Assembly: GCA_016711435.1 (NCBI GenBank)
Contig: JADJSY010000022.1
Span: forward strand, 1 to 64,000
Direction of reading: 5' to 3'
Source of the DNA: Lewinellaceae bacterium
GTDB taxonomy: Bacteria; Bacteroidota; Bacteroidia; Chitinophagales; Saprospiraceae
DNA: 64,000 nt
Position numbers and translations under genes: made by a program. Shown piece after piece: positions 19,571-27,890 of this stretch; position 1 is the stretch's first letter; each line of letters starts with the position of its first letter. The notes beneath the pieces are model-generated. The model was not told the origin of the DNA, did no database searches, and worked only from the letters and a program-made list of their open reading frames with translations.

Positions 19571-20218
19571 TTAGGAACGCACGATCTTAAACGCAAAATA
19601 TCCGTTTCCGGTCGCCAGGTAGGTGCGCACCCAAACAGGCAGCATTTGCTCCGTTCCCCGTGCCGTACTGATATCGCCGAGGTCGATGATGTCGTTCCAT
19701 CCGAAAGCATTTAAAAATGTGACAGCTTGTTTTTTAGCGCCGGCGTCATTGCCGCTCACAAACATGGTGGGATCGCCGCCGGATTTGCCGGCATGGACCA
19801 TCACTTCGCAGTTGACGATATTCAGCGTTTTTACCACATGGGCATCCGGGAAAGCCCGCTGTATCTGTTCGCCGAGCGAATCCGTATTGCTGACAAACAA
19901 ACTGGGCGGCATACCTTTCGAAAAGTCGAGCGGGTTGGAAATATCTATGATTGTTTTGCCCCGCAGGTTTGCCGCACCGGCCAATTGCAAGGCCGCGATG
20001 GCAAACTCGCCTTTGGTACAATTAAAAATGATTTCGCCGAATGCTGCCGAATCGGCAAAAGTGCCTTGCGAGGCATGGCTGCCGTTTTTCTTGACAAACG
20101 CCACTGCTTTTTCGTGATTGGCCACGCGGCTGCCCATGCAGACCTGATGACCGAGTTCGATGAGTTTGGAACCGATAGTATCGCCTACTATGCCGGTACC
20201 GAGGACGGAAATTTTCAT
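19571..20218 (-). CDS. NADPH-dependent F420-reductase-family oxidoreductase (NAD(P)-binding)
   Basis: 215 residues from the ATG at 20218 (MKISVLGTGIVGDTIGSKL). A longer in-frame start is rejected because it would translate the repeat spacer. The N-terminus is a Rossmann GxGxxG fold followed by MGSR, where an Arg/Ser pair usually selects NADPH. IIDISNPLDF and VVKTLNIVN are typical of the F420H2:NADP oxidoreductase-like family, widespread in bacteria lacking F420. The substrate is unknown. It is divergent from an HxlR regulator (20736), a common arrangement in which the regulator controls the reductase in response to quinone- or aldehyde-type stress. That link is inference. Confidence 0.82.
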   Translation of the reverse strand: MKISVLGTGIVGDTIGSKLIELGHQVCMGSRVANHEKAVAFVKKNGSHASQGTFADSAAFGEIIFNCTKGEFAIAALQLAGAANLRGKTIIDISNPLDFSKGMPPSLFVSNTDSLGEQIQRAFPDAHVVKTLNIVNCEVMVHAGKSGGDPTMFVSGNDAGAKKQAVTFLNAFGWNDIIDLGDISTARGTEQMLPVWVRTYLATGNGYFAFKIVRS

Positions 20219-20260
20219 GGTTGTTTTTTTATGTTTATTGATGAGAGTTGATGGTTTATG

Positions 20261-20352
20261 GTTTGATGGTTTGAAAAGTTTGATGGTTTGAGGTGGTAAC
20301 TCTTGGCCAAGAGTTACCACCTCAAACCATCAAACTTTTCAAACCATCAAAC
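20261..20352. repeat. Perfect 46-bp-per-arm palindrome with no spacer
   Basis: GTTTGATGGTTTGAAAAGTT... reads identically on both strands through a centre at TTGGCCAA (20303-20310), giving 46 + 46 bp with no loop. The tandem ATGGTTTG unit also occurs near 29760. It lies upstream of the reductase start, in the divergent spacer. Confidence 0.9.
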
Positions 20353-20510
20353 TTTCCTATAAATTTGCTGCAAAAATGACGGGTTGCTTTCAATAAGTCA
20401 ATAACTGTCAAAATTGACAGTATACTTTCATTTTTGACGGAATTGTTGATAATCAGCGATTTAGCCTGGAATTTTTTTTAAAAAATATGTACCACTGATA
20501 ACCGATAACT

Positions 20511-20717
20511 ATGCGAATCATGGTTAAAGACTGCGAAGCAGTCAAAACTATGGACTTTGAGGGATAAAGCGTAGAGCAATAACCACATAGGCACATAGAA
20601 CACATAGCCCGTAGAGTCCCCCACCCCATGGGTTCCATGGGGCTATGTGTAAAAAAAGGTCCCGCCCCGAAAACCAAAAAAAATATTTTGCTTGCGCTTT
20701 TAACCCATGATTCGCAT
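20511..20717. repeat. MITE-like 207-bp element with 18/19-bp terminal inverted repeats
   Basis: ATGCGAATCATGGTTAAA at 20511-20528 matches the reverse complement of TTTAACCCATGATTCGCAT at 20699-20717 with a single-base gap. Inside are GACTGCGAAGCAGTC, a CACATAG...CTATGTG stem and CCCCATGGGTTCCATGGGG. There is no reading frame of note. Copies of the GATAAC repeat flank both ends (20496-20510 and 20719-20732), which suggests insertion into that repeat. Confidence 0.7.
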
Positions 20718-20735
20718 TAATAACGGATAACTACA

Positions 20736-21140
20736 ATGATCATCGACGGAAAAGAAATGGCTTTTGAAATGGAGGGTCGTACCTTCCACTGTGCGCTGGA
20801 CGTGAGCATGTCGTTCATCGGCGGCAAGTGGAAATCAGTCCTGTTGTGGTACATGCGGGCGGAACCCAAAAGATTCAGCGAACTCAACCGGCTCGTACCC
20901 GGCATCACGGAAAAGATGCTGTCGCTGCAATTAAAAGAACTGGAAGCCGATGGCATCATACGGCGCGAGGTATTCGCCGAAGTGCCGCCCCGGGTGGAAT
21001 ATTCCTTTACCGAATTCGGCAGGACGATGATCCCGATGCTGGAAGCCATCGCTAACTGGGGCCGTCAACTGGCACAGCAACGTGGAAAAATGGTAGAGGC
21101 GCCGGGCCGGAATAAGGGAAAACTTGAAAAAACTAAGTAG
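20736..21140 (+). CDS. HxlR-family winged-helix transcriptional regulator
   Basis: 134 residues, normal for HxlR proteins. Cys19 (FHCALDVSMSFIGGKWKSVLLW) lies at the usual N-terminal sensing position. RFSELNRLVPGITEKMLSLQLKELEADGII is the helix-turn-helix and recognition helix, and YSFTEFGRTMIPMLEAIANWG the wing and dimerisation helix. Members sense electrophiles or aldehydes through the Cys in several species. It is divergent from the NADPH-binding reductase at 19571-20218, the probable target. An internal ATG at 20757 is an alternative start. Its TAG stop is the first codon-sized unit of a dispersed repeat. Confidence 0.88.
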   Translation: MIIDGKEMAFEMEGRTFHCALDVSMSFIGGKWKSVLLWYMRAEPKRFSELNRLVPGITEKMLSLQLKELEADGIIRREVFAEVPPRVEYSFTEFGRTMIPMLEAIANWGRQLAQQRGKMVEAPGRNKGKLEKTK

Positions 21141-21174
21141 TTATTGGTTATTAGTGTTGATAATCAGGCATTTA
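21136..21174 (+). repeat. Stop-codon-proximal TAGTTATTGG repeat, copy 2
   Basis: AAGTAGTTATTGGTTATTAG, then TGTTGATAATCAGGCATTTA. The repeat's own TAG is the stop codon of the HxlR gene. Confidence 0.75.
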
Positions 21175-21254
21175 CACTGTACTTTGTCCTTTTCGCAGCA
21201 ATTTCTAATGTAAGACCATTGCGTAAAATCGGACGTTCAGGGCTGGTTGAAAAA

Positions 21255-21335
21255 GGGGCAGCGCCCCGCTGATATTTGTAGCATGAAGCGATGAATATGG
21301 TTGGAGGGGCAGCGCCCCGGTAATATTTGTAGCAT
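21255..21335 (+). repeat. Two tandem GGGGCAGCGCCCC hairpin repeats
   Basis: A 30-bp unit, GGGGCAGCGCCCC followed by TRATATTTGTAGCAT, occurs at 21255-21284 and 21306-21335 with a 51-bp period. Each begins with a small GC palindrome. The second ends 25 bp before the GH2 start codon, so it would lie in the 5' leader or promoter of that gene. Confidence 0.75.
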
Positions 21336-21359
21336 TTTAAAAAAGAAAAATCCACATCC

Positions 21360-24317
21360 ATGCGCCATACCTCCCGCCTGCTCGCTCTTTTGCTCCTCGC
21401 CATCACCACCATCGCGCGGGCACAACAAAACATCCCACTCCCCGAGCATCCCCGCCCCGATTTCCATCGCCCCGAATGGCAAAACCTGAATGGCGCCTGG
21501 GCTTTTGAACTGGATGCAAAAGACGTGGGTGTGCAGCAAAAATGGTTTAATGGCAAAAAGAAATTCAGTCGCACGATCAAGGTGCCTTTTCCCTGGGGTT
21601 CGCCCTTGTCCGGCGTACCCGATTCGGCCGACATTGCCTGGTACCAGCGGGAAATCACGGTTCCAAGTGCCTGGAAAGGAAAACGAACCTTTGTGACCAT
21701 CGGCGCAAGTGACTGGCGTACAACCGTTTACCTCGACGGAAAAGAACTAGGCTCTCACGATGGCGGCTACACGCCTTTTTCATTTGAACTGACACCACAC
21801 CTGACCTACGACAGACCGCAACGCTTAGTCATTCGGGTCGACGATGTGCGGCGTTCGTTCACTTTGTACGGCAAACAAGGATATGGCAATGCCCGCGGCA
21901 TCTGGCAAACCATTTACCTGGAAAGCCGCGGCAGCAACTACCTGGACGCATTACACGTAGCGCCGGATATCGACGCCGGAAAAGTAAAGGTCACCGCCTA
22001 TTTACCTGCGCCTGCACCGCAAAACACAACGCTGCAATTAAATATCAACGGTAACGGACAATCTTTTTCGGCCTCGAAGACCGTTCCGACAGGAAAAACC
22101 GAATACAGCTTCGAGTTAGCGCTTCCGAATGCGCGGCTGTGGTCGCTCGACGATCCGTTTTTGTACGACCTGGAAGCCCGTTTAGGCGACGACGTCGTGC
22201 AGTCTTACGTGGGTATGCGCAAAATATCGGTTGTTAACCTGCCCGGCACCGAATTCCCGTATGTCGCGCTGAACAACCAACCCGTTTACCTGCAACTGAC
22301 GCTCGACCAGTCGTACCACCCCGAAGGATATTACACCTTTCCGAGCGATGATTTTATGAAGCAGGAAATCCTGCTTGCGCGCCAGATCGGGCTGAACGGT
22401 ATCCGCACCCATATCAAAGTGGACATTCCCCGCAAACTCTACTGGGCCGACCGCCTGGGCGTTTTGGTCATGTCCGATTTGCCGAATTTCTGGGGCGAGC
22501 CCGATGCCGCCGCGCGCAAGGAATCGGAGGGTACTTTCCGCGAAATGCTGAAACGGGATTTCAACCATCCCGCCATTTTTTCCTGGATTTTATTTAATGA
22601 AACCTGGGGTCTGACCACCAAAACTATGAAGGACGGCAAAGAAGTATTTGAATACCGCCCGGAAACACAACAATGGGTGGCGGAAATGTACCGCAAAGCC
22701 AAAATAGCCGACCCAACGCGCCTGATCGAGGACAATTCCATCTGCTGCGGGCGCGGACACACGGAAACCGATCTCAACACCTGGCACGATTACCTGCCCG
22801 GCTGGATGTGGGAGGAGCGTCTGGCGGAAATCAACCGGGAAACCTACGCAGGCAGTACGCACCACTTTGAAAAAGGATATCAGCAGGGCAAACAGCCCAA
22901 TATCAATTCGGAATGCGGCAACGTGTGGGGCTACGACGGCAGCACCGGCGATGTGGACTGGTCCTGGGATTACCACCGTATGATGAATACGTTCCGAAAA
23001 TACCCTAAAGTGGCTGGCTGGCTGTACACCGAACACCACGACGTCATCAATGAATGGAACGGCTACTGGCGTTTCGACCGCTCGAACAAGGAAACGGGCG
23101 TGGGCGAGCTCACCCCCGGCATGACCCTGCGCGATTTTCATTCCGACTTTTACATTTCCACGGGTAACGAAATCAGCCGCAGCGTACAACCCGGCGAAAA
23201 AGTCAGCGTACCACTGTTTGCTTCGTTTTATTCGCCGCGTACCGACCTGGGCAAACAACTTACCCTGCACATCCGGCTGCACGGCTTCGACGCCCTGGGA
23301 CAGGAAAAAGTCTGGCTCGATACGACCCGTGAAGTGCCGTACCGGCCCTGGATGCAACAGGCGCTGGAACCGCTTTCACTGGTGATGCCCAATGAAAAAG
23401 CGGCGCTCACACTTTCCCTGACCTTGCGGGACAATGCGGGCGCGGCCTTGCACCACAACAGCGCACATTTTGTGGTAGAAGCGCCTTTACCCGCTGAAAT
23501 CATGCTTTCAAATGGGAAAAATGCGCGCTTGCTCAGCCTGGAACCCAAAGACTTTTCCAGAGCAGAATGGACACAAAAACAATGGAACGTACTGAATGGC
23601 CTGAAAGTAAACGGAGCGGGCAGCGGCTTTTTTGAATACCGTTTTGCCATTCCCAAAGACCTGAAGATCGAATCCATGGAAAGCGCTTCGTTCCTGGCGG
23701 AAATTTCCTCCAAAACCTTGTTTGTCAAAGACATGGAAAAAGGTATGGAGGCCGGCATCGACTATATGCTGGGCAAAGGAACCGTGGCCCCGAGCCAAAA
23801 CCCCAATGCTTATCCGATGACGGACGAAACCTTGTTTCCAGGCGAGGTGACCATCCAGGCCAACGGCTTTTTTGCCGGTCGGTTTGAATTACAAGACGAC
23901 CCTGCCGACCACCGCGGCGTTTTGTCCTGGCATTACCAGCCGAAAGAGCGCAAACTGCATGAAGCAGGTTCCTATGGCTACCGCATTGCGGCAACCATTC
24001 CGGCCGCTGCTTTGCAGGAGGCACAGCGCAGCGGCGTGTTGGTTATCCGGCTGGAAGTGCCTGATAGTATGAACAGCGGTCTGGCAATTTATGGGGACCG
24101 GTTTGGGAGGTATCCAATGAACCCAACGGTTGTTTTTATTCCGAAAAAGGTAAATTTTCCGTACCTTTGCAGCCATGAATCGGCAAATTTTCATCCCTTT
24201 CATATTAGTGTTATTGATATTTCACTCATACGAAACAGGAAATTCCTTCCCGGCATCTTTTTTATCCACTGCTGTTCCTCATTTTGGACACTTGCCGCGA
24301 ATAGTTTGCCGCTATAA
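21360..24317 (+). CDS. Secreted glycoside hydrolase family 2 protein (beta-galactosidase/glucuronidase-like)
   Basis: The frame encodes 985 residues. A signal peptide (MRHTSRLLALLLLAITTIARAQ) is followed by a GH2 N-terminal jelly roll (WYQREITVP, DWRTTVYLDGKELGSHDGG), an Ig-like domain, and a TIM barrel with acid/base Glu in WILFNETWG (near residue 414) and nucleophile Glu in NINSECGNVWGY (near 517). It hydrolyses a terminal beta-glycoside in the periplasm or at the surface; the sugar cannot be assigned. The natural end is probably VVFIPK plus a stop near 24154: one fewer A in the run at about 24144-24149 yields TAA there. The last 50 or so residues as read are therefore suspect and overlap the next promoter. 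A Cys-rich insert (EDNSICCGRGHTETD) lies between the two catalytic residues. Confidence 0.88.
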   Translation: MRHTSRLLALLLLAITTIARAQQNIPLPEHPRPDFHRPEWQNLNGAWAFELDAKDVGVQQKWFNGKKKFSRTIKVPFPWGSPLSGVPDSADIAWYQREITVPSAWKGKRTFVTIGASDWRTTVYLDGKELGSHDGGYTPFSFELTPHLTYDRPQRLVIRVDDVRRSFTLYGKQGYGNARGIWQTIYLESRGSNYLDALHVAPDIDAGKVKVTAYLPAPAPQNTTLQLNINGNGQSFSASKTVPTGKTEYSFELALPNARLWSLDDPFLYDLEARLGDDVVQSYVGMRKISVVNLPGTEFPYVALNNQPVYLQLTLDQSYHPEGYYTFPSDDFMKQEILLARQIGLNGIRTHIKVDIPRKLYWADRLGVLVMSDLPNFWGEPDAAARKESEGTFREMLKRDFNHPAIFSWILFNETWGLTTKTMKDGKEVFEYRPETQQWVAEMYRKAKIADPTRLIEDNSICCGRGHTETDLNTWHDYLPGWMWEERLAEINRETYAGSTHHFEKGYQQGKQPNINSECGNVWGYDGSTGDVDWSWDYHRMMNTFRKYPKVAGWLYTEHHDVINEWNGYWRFDRSNKETGVGELTPGMTLRDFHSDFYISTGNEISRSVQPGEKVSVPLFASFYSPRTDLGKQLTLHIRLHGFDALGQEKVWLDTTREVPYRPWMQQALEPLSLVMPNEKAALTLSLTLRDNAGAALHHNSAHFVVEAPLPAEIMLSNGKNARLLSLEPKDFSRAEWTQKQWNVLNGLKVNGAGSGFFEYRFAIPKDLKIESMESASFLAEISSKTLFVKDMEKGMEAGIDYMLGKGTVAPSQNPNAYPMTDETLFPGEVTIQANGFFAGRFELQDDPADHRGVLSWHYQPKERKLHEAGSYGYRIAATIPAAALQEAQRSGVLVIRLEVPDSMNSGLAIYGDRFGRYPMNPTVVFIPKKVNFPYLCSHESANFHPFHISVIDISLIRNRKFLPGIFFIHCCSSFWTLAANSLPL
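24162..24169 (+). promoter_or_regulatory. Bacteroidota -7 box (TACCTTTG) inside the 3' end of the GH2 frame
   Basis: A perfect TACCTTTG lies 5 bp before the ATG at 24175. It supports both an earlier true end of the GH2 gene and a transcription start with almost no leader. Confidence 0.5.
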
Positions 24318-24576
24318 AAAGCCCTTTCCTTTCCAGGATGTTCAGTTGATAAAAAAACGCCGGTCTAATCCACCGGAACCGGAGTTTCAAAGCGTCTTCC
24401 ATACCGCAGCTCCATCTTTTGAATCTTCCGGCATGGCCATACCTGCTATGTGTGCGATTTGTTCACTTGCTCCGGTTTTTGAGCGTTCCATAACCACACA
24501 TCCTTTCTTAGCTGCCCACTGGCATTCCTGCGGTGTTGCACGCAATGTGTTCCATCCTCCCCCCGTAGCGGCGTAG
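24175..24576 (+). CDS. Small hypothetical protein with N-terminal membrane segment
   Basis: A 133-residue frame starting MNRQIFIPFILVLLIFHS, which could be a signal or membrane segment. The remainder is rich in Pro, His, Phe and Cys and resembles no family I know. The only support is its position directly behind a consensus -7 box, with a start codon independent of the GH2 frame. The composition of the second half (AAHWHSCGVARNVFHPPP) is unlike its neighbours and could be non-coding. The 24577-24719 spacer holds nothing recognisable. Confidence 0.3.
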   Translation: MNRQIFIPFILVLLIFHSYETGNSFPASFLSTAVPHFGHLPRIVCRYKKPFPFQDVQLIKKRRSNPPEPEFQSVFHTAAPSFESSGMAIPAMCAICSLAPVFERSITTHPFLAAHWHSCGVARNVFHPPPVAA

Positions 24577-24719
24577 GACTGCTCCTTTTATTCCATTGTA
24601 CAACGACCAATGTACACGTAGCGCTTAGCAGCCCCCAACTGCAGCATAATTTTCTCAATGGCATGGACTCTCCCCAGAGATTGTCTTAGAGCCATTCACC
24701 TGTCCATTTTTTTTAAACT

Positions 24720-25341
24720 GCAACGGATGTTTTTAAACGCTTAAAAACCGGCATCGAGGTAAGCGATACAGATTTTGATACGATCTATTCTGACGAAATC
24801 AAGGCGGTGTCGGAAATCCATTTTACACCTGTCGAAGTAGCCAAAATCGCTGCAGCTTATCTTGTTGACAAGCCCGGCGCTAAAGTATTGGATATCGGCT
24901 CTGGTGCGGGTAAATTTTGTATGGTTGGCGCCGCCTGTACCAATGGGTTTTTTACAGGGGTAGAAAGGCGGAAAAACCTTTTTCTACTTTCTGAAATATT
25001 GTCAAAAAGCCACAGCCTGGTTAATACAGATTTTATTCATGCCGATATCATGGAAATTGAGTTTCCGGCATTCAACGCGATTTATTTTTTCAATTCTTTT
25101 TATGAAAATCTTTTTCAGCAAGATGCCATCGACGATTCGGTCAAATTAGATGAAGATCGTACGCCATTTATTCTCAATTTATGCGGGAACAACTGTGTAA
25201 AATGCCTGTCGGCACGAGGTTAGCCACCTATTTCAGTTATTTAAATGAAGTGCCATTGATTAAGGTGCAGGCGTTCATTTTGACGGGAAACTGAAATTAT
25301 GGGAAAAACAGCCTGATTTTAACAAAAAATGCCATGAATAA
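24720..25341 (+). pseudogene. Class I SAM-dependent methyltransferase, broken by frameshifts
   Basis: Coding similarity begins at about 24720 (DVFKRLKTGIEVSDTDFDTI) without an in-frame ATG and after a stop, so the start is lost or shifted. The clear methyltransferase core is AAAYLVDKPGAKVLDIGSGAGKFC, with the SAM-binding DIGSGAGK, followed by GFFTGVERRKN. Near 25160 the frame jumps to IYSQFMREQLCKMPVGTRLA and near 25275 to HFDGKLKLWEKQPDFNKKC, ending at 25341. All three pieces form a consistent family C-terminus. Total length would be about 205 residues. Whether this is decay or indel error cannot be settled here; the missing start favours decay. The substrate is unknown. The end overlaps the carbonic anhydrase start by 8 bp. 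Confidence 0.72.
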
Positions 25342-26068
25342 TAAATTATATAGTCTTTTACTGGTATTGAGCGTCTTCCTCTCTGGATGTGCGGCATTCA
25401 ACAAAACCGACACCCCTGTTTCCTCCGATCCTTTGGAACGTCTGCAAGCAGGCAACAAACGTTTCGTACGGCACCGTATGAAACACCCCGACCAGTCGGC
25501 GGCCCGCATTGCACAAACAGCCGAAGGTCAAAAGCCTTTTGCCGTCATTCTCACTTGTTCAGACTCGAGGGTATCGCCTGAAATCATTTTCGATGAAGGC
25601 ATTGGCGATCTGTTTGTCATCCGCAATGCAGGCAATATCGCAGATGAAGAAGATGTGCTGGCGAGCGTCGAATATGCTGTTAAACATCTCGATGTACATA
25701 CGGTAGTCGTCATTGGGCATGAACGCTGCGGGGCGATGGAAGCAATGACACATGAGGTGCAGGAAGGCGAACCGGAGCATGTCGCTGCCATTATACGACA
25801 CCTGAGGAACGAACCTGAAGAACAGGTTGCGCTGCACAGTGGCAGTACGGGAGAGGCATTGGTACATCAATGTGTGGCAGCCAATGTGGAGCACGGCGTG
25901 GCGGCGCTCCGTCAGCAGCTCAGTCAGATCAAAGGTCATGGCGCAGAGGCGCTTACCTCGGTCGTCGGGGCAGTCTACGATGTTCAAACGGGTATGGTCC
26001 ATTTCCAGCAAGACCCATTGAACAAAACCATCGAAAAACCCGTGTACAAGCACAATGATACACACTAA
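25334..26068 (+). CDS. Lipoprotein beta-carbonic anhydrase
   Basis: 244 residues. The leader MNNKLYSLLLVLSVFLSGCAAF ends in a lipobox with Cys19, so the enzyme is a periplasm-facing lipoprotein. The catalytic domain keeps all zinc and active-site residues of beta-CAs: Cys75, Asp77 and Arg79 in TCSDSRV, and His129 and Cys132 in GHERCGAM. It interconverts CO2 and bicarbonate. A SulP-family anion transporter follows 103 bp downstream. In other bacteria such pairs (sometimes fused) import bicarbonate, so joint inorganic-carbon uptake is likely. Most cytosolic beta-CAs lack a lipoprotein signal, so location outside the inner membrane is the notable point. Confidence 0.93.
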   Translation: MNNKLYSLLLVLSVFLSGCAAFNKTDTPVSSDPLERLQAGNKRFVRHRMKHPDQSAARIAQTAEGQKPFAVILTCSDSRVSPEIIFDEGIGDLFVIRNAGNIADEEDVLASVEYAVKHLDVHTVVVIGHERCGAMEAMTHEVQEGEPEHVAAIIRHLRNEPEEQVALHSGSTGEALVHQCVAANVEHGVAALRQQLSQIKGHGAEALTSVVGAVYDVQTGMVHFQQDPLNKTIEKPVYKHNDTH

Positions 26069-26080
26069 ATTCCTCTAAGG

Positions 26081-26168
26081 AATCAAGCAAAATTAGTTTC
26101 GTTTAAGTTCTTTATAAATGCTTGATTGTCAACACTGATAACCAATAACTGATAACGAATAACTACTT
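26081..26168 (-). repeat. Full-length copy 3 of the dispersed TAGTTATTGG repeat
   Basis: The most complete copy, about 88 bp. On the plus strand it runs AATCAAGCAAAATTAGTTTC, GTTTAAGTTCTTTATAAATG, CTTGATTGTCAACACTGATA, then ACCAATAAC/TGATAAC/GAATAACTACTT. AATCAAGCA pairs with TGCTTGATT, so part forms a stem-loop. Here the TAG end points at the SulP start and not at a stop codon. Confidence 0.8.
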
Positions 26169-26171
26169 CTC

Positions 26172-27743
26172 ATGCATCTCAAATCACTTATCAGCAAGGA
26201 TAAAAGACGTTATTATCGCCTCATTTGGCTCAAACACGACCTGCCTGCCGGGCTGACGGTATTTTTGGTAGCGCTTCCGCTTTGCCTGGGTATTTCGCTG
26301 GCTTCGGGCGCGCCGCTGTACGCCGGCATTTTATCCGGTGTGATCGGAGGGCTTGTTGTGTCCTTCGTTAGCGGCTCCCAATTGGGCGTATCCGGCCCGG
26401 CCGCCGGTCTTACCACCGTGGTGGCGGCGTCGATTATCGGCTTCGGAGATTACCGCCTGTTTTTACTGGCGGTGTTTTTTGCCGGGGTATTTCAATTGCT
26501 GCTGGGCCTGTTGAAGTTGGGCACAGTGGCCAATTATTTTCCTTCATCGGTCATCAAAGGAATGCTGGCAGCCATTGGTATCATTCTGATTTCCAAACAG
26601 ATACCCCTGGCGCTCGGATACGACCAGCCGGATTTCTGGACGGATGGATTTACGGGATTGTTCAGCAGCAACAATTTTTATAAAAACCTCGACAACTTTT
26701 ACCACCACTTTTCCAAACCGGTGCTGCTCATCACGATGGTGGCGTTGACCATCATGGTTTTGTTCGGCGATTTTTTCCGACGGAAAGCGAAATGGCTGCC
26801 GTTGCCGCTGGTGGTCGTGCTGGCAGGCGTTGGAATGACCCTGTTGATGCCCCTGATTGACCCTGCGTGGGCGCTCCGGGCGACCCAGATCGTCAGCATT
26901 CCTTCCAATATTTTTGCTGAAATCACGACGCCTGATTTTTCCCAAACATTCAGCAACCCGCGCATTTTTAAAGACGCCTTCACGATCGGGCTGCTGGCGA
27001 GCCTCGAAACCCTGCTGTGCGCAGAGGCTATCGACAAACTCGATCCGCTCAAAAGAAAGACGCCGGTCAACCGGGAACTCATTGCGCAGGGTGTCGGCAA
27101 TATGACCTGCGGGCTGGTAGGCGCATTACCCATGACCTCCGTTATCGTACGAGGCGCCGCCAATGTCGATGCGGGTGGCCGCACAAAGATGGCCTCCTTT
27201 ACACACGGGGTATTTTTGTTGCTGGCAGTAGCCGCCGTTCCATTCGCGTTGAATATGATCCCGTTCGCCTCGCTGGCTGCCATCCTGCTGATTACCGGCT
27301 ATAACCTGTCCAAACCGGCCCTGTACCGCCAGATGTACAGCCTCGGGTGGAACCAGTTTTTGCCTTTCATCATCACGATATTGGTGATCCTGGCAACCGA
27401 TTTGCTGGAAGGTGTAGCCATTGGCCTGGCGTTTTCAATCTATTTTGTAGTGAGCAATAATTTTAAAGCGGAATACAAGATCGAACGACACCAGGAATTA
27501 GACACGGAGCATTATTACATCCACCTGAACTCGATGGTGACCTTTTTAAACAAGGTAAACCTGCAACAAACGCTGTACAAGGCGCCGCCTTATTCCGTAC
27601 TCACCATCGATGGCTCCGCATCCCGCTTTATCGACTACGACGTGCTGGAAATGATCAGCGAGTTTGAGAAACAGGCGCGCGAAAAACACATTCAGTTGAT
27701 CTTGAAAAATGTGGAAAGGGTGAATGTTACGTCAGTGCACTGA
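26172..27743 (+). CDS. SulP-family inorganic anion transporter (probable bicarbonate transporter)
   Basis: 523 residues with about 11-12 hydrophobic segments and a C-terminal STAS domain (about 430-523; VLTIDGSASRFIDYDVLEMI). The N-terminal LKHDLPAGLTVFLVALPLCLGISLASGAPLYAG is a strong SulP signature, as are GSQLGVSGPAAGLT and the charged loop CAEAIDKLDPLKRKTPVNREL after TM8, where NRELIAQGVGN leads into the next segment. SulP proteins carry sulfate, bicarbonate or other anions. The upstream carbonic anhydrase makes bicarbonate the best inference. It ends ERVNVTSVH, a natural STAS end. Confidence 0.9.
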   Translation: MHLKSLISKDKRRYYRLIWLKHDLPAGLTVFLVALPLCLGISLASGAPLYAGILSGVIGGLVVSFVSGSQLGVSGPAAGLTTVVAASIIGFGDYRLFLLAVFFAGVFQLLLGLLKLGTVANYFPSSVIKGMLAAIGIILISKQIPLALGYDQPDFWTDGFTGLFSSNNFYKNLDNFYHHFSKPVLLITMVALTIMVLFGDFFRRKAKWLPLPLVVVLAGVGMTLLMPLIDPAWALRATQIVSIPSNIFAEITTPDFSQTFSNPRIFKDAFTIGLLASLETLLCAEAIDKLDPLKRKTPVNRELIAQGVGNMTCGLVGALPMTSVIVRGAANVDAGGRTKMASFTHGVFLLLAVAAVPFALNMIPFASLAAILLITGYNLSKPALYRQMYSLGWNQFLPFIITILVILATDLLEGVAIGLAFSIYFVVSNNFKAEYKIERHQELDTEHYYIHLNSMVTFLNKVNLQQTLYKAPPYSVLTIDGSASRFIDYDVLEMISEFEKQAREKHIQLILKNVERVNVTSVH

Positions 27744-27792
27744 AACGGTGTAAGGTATATATCTTTCAGTGCGGGGTCGTAAGACCGGCGGA

Positions 27793-27842
27793 AAATGCTT
27801 GATTATCAACACTGATAACCAATAACTAATAACGGATAACGA
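27793..27842 (-). repeat. Copy 4 of the dispersed TAGTTATTGG repeat
   Basis: AAATGCTTGATTATCAACAC on the plus strand, then TGATAACCAATAACTAATAA and CGGATAAC. It lies between the SulP stop and the sigma factor start. Confidence 0.75.
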
Positions 27843-27890
27843 TATCCAGGCAACCTTTTCTTACAATAACTCGTGTCTCACAATGAAAGC

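Noticed and set aside
20219..20320. Extended start of the NADPH-binding reductase
   Set aside because: It would translate the long palindrome, and the Rossmann motif begins right at the ATG at 20218.
24446..24664. 72-codon minus-strand frame with PLRGEDGTHCVQH
   Set aside because: No supporting context or domain; it overlaps the doubtful small gene and looks like a chance frame.
26172..27743. C-terminal truncation of the SulP transporter by frameshift
   Set aside because: The end (VERVNVTSVH) fits a normal short STAS domain and no continuing frame with similarity is visible downstream.
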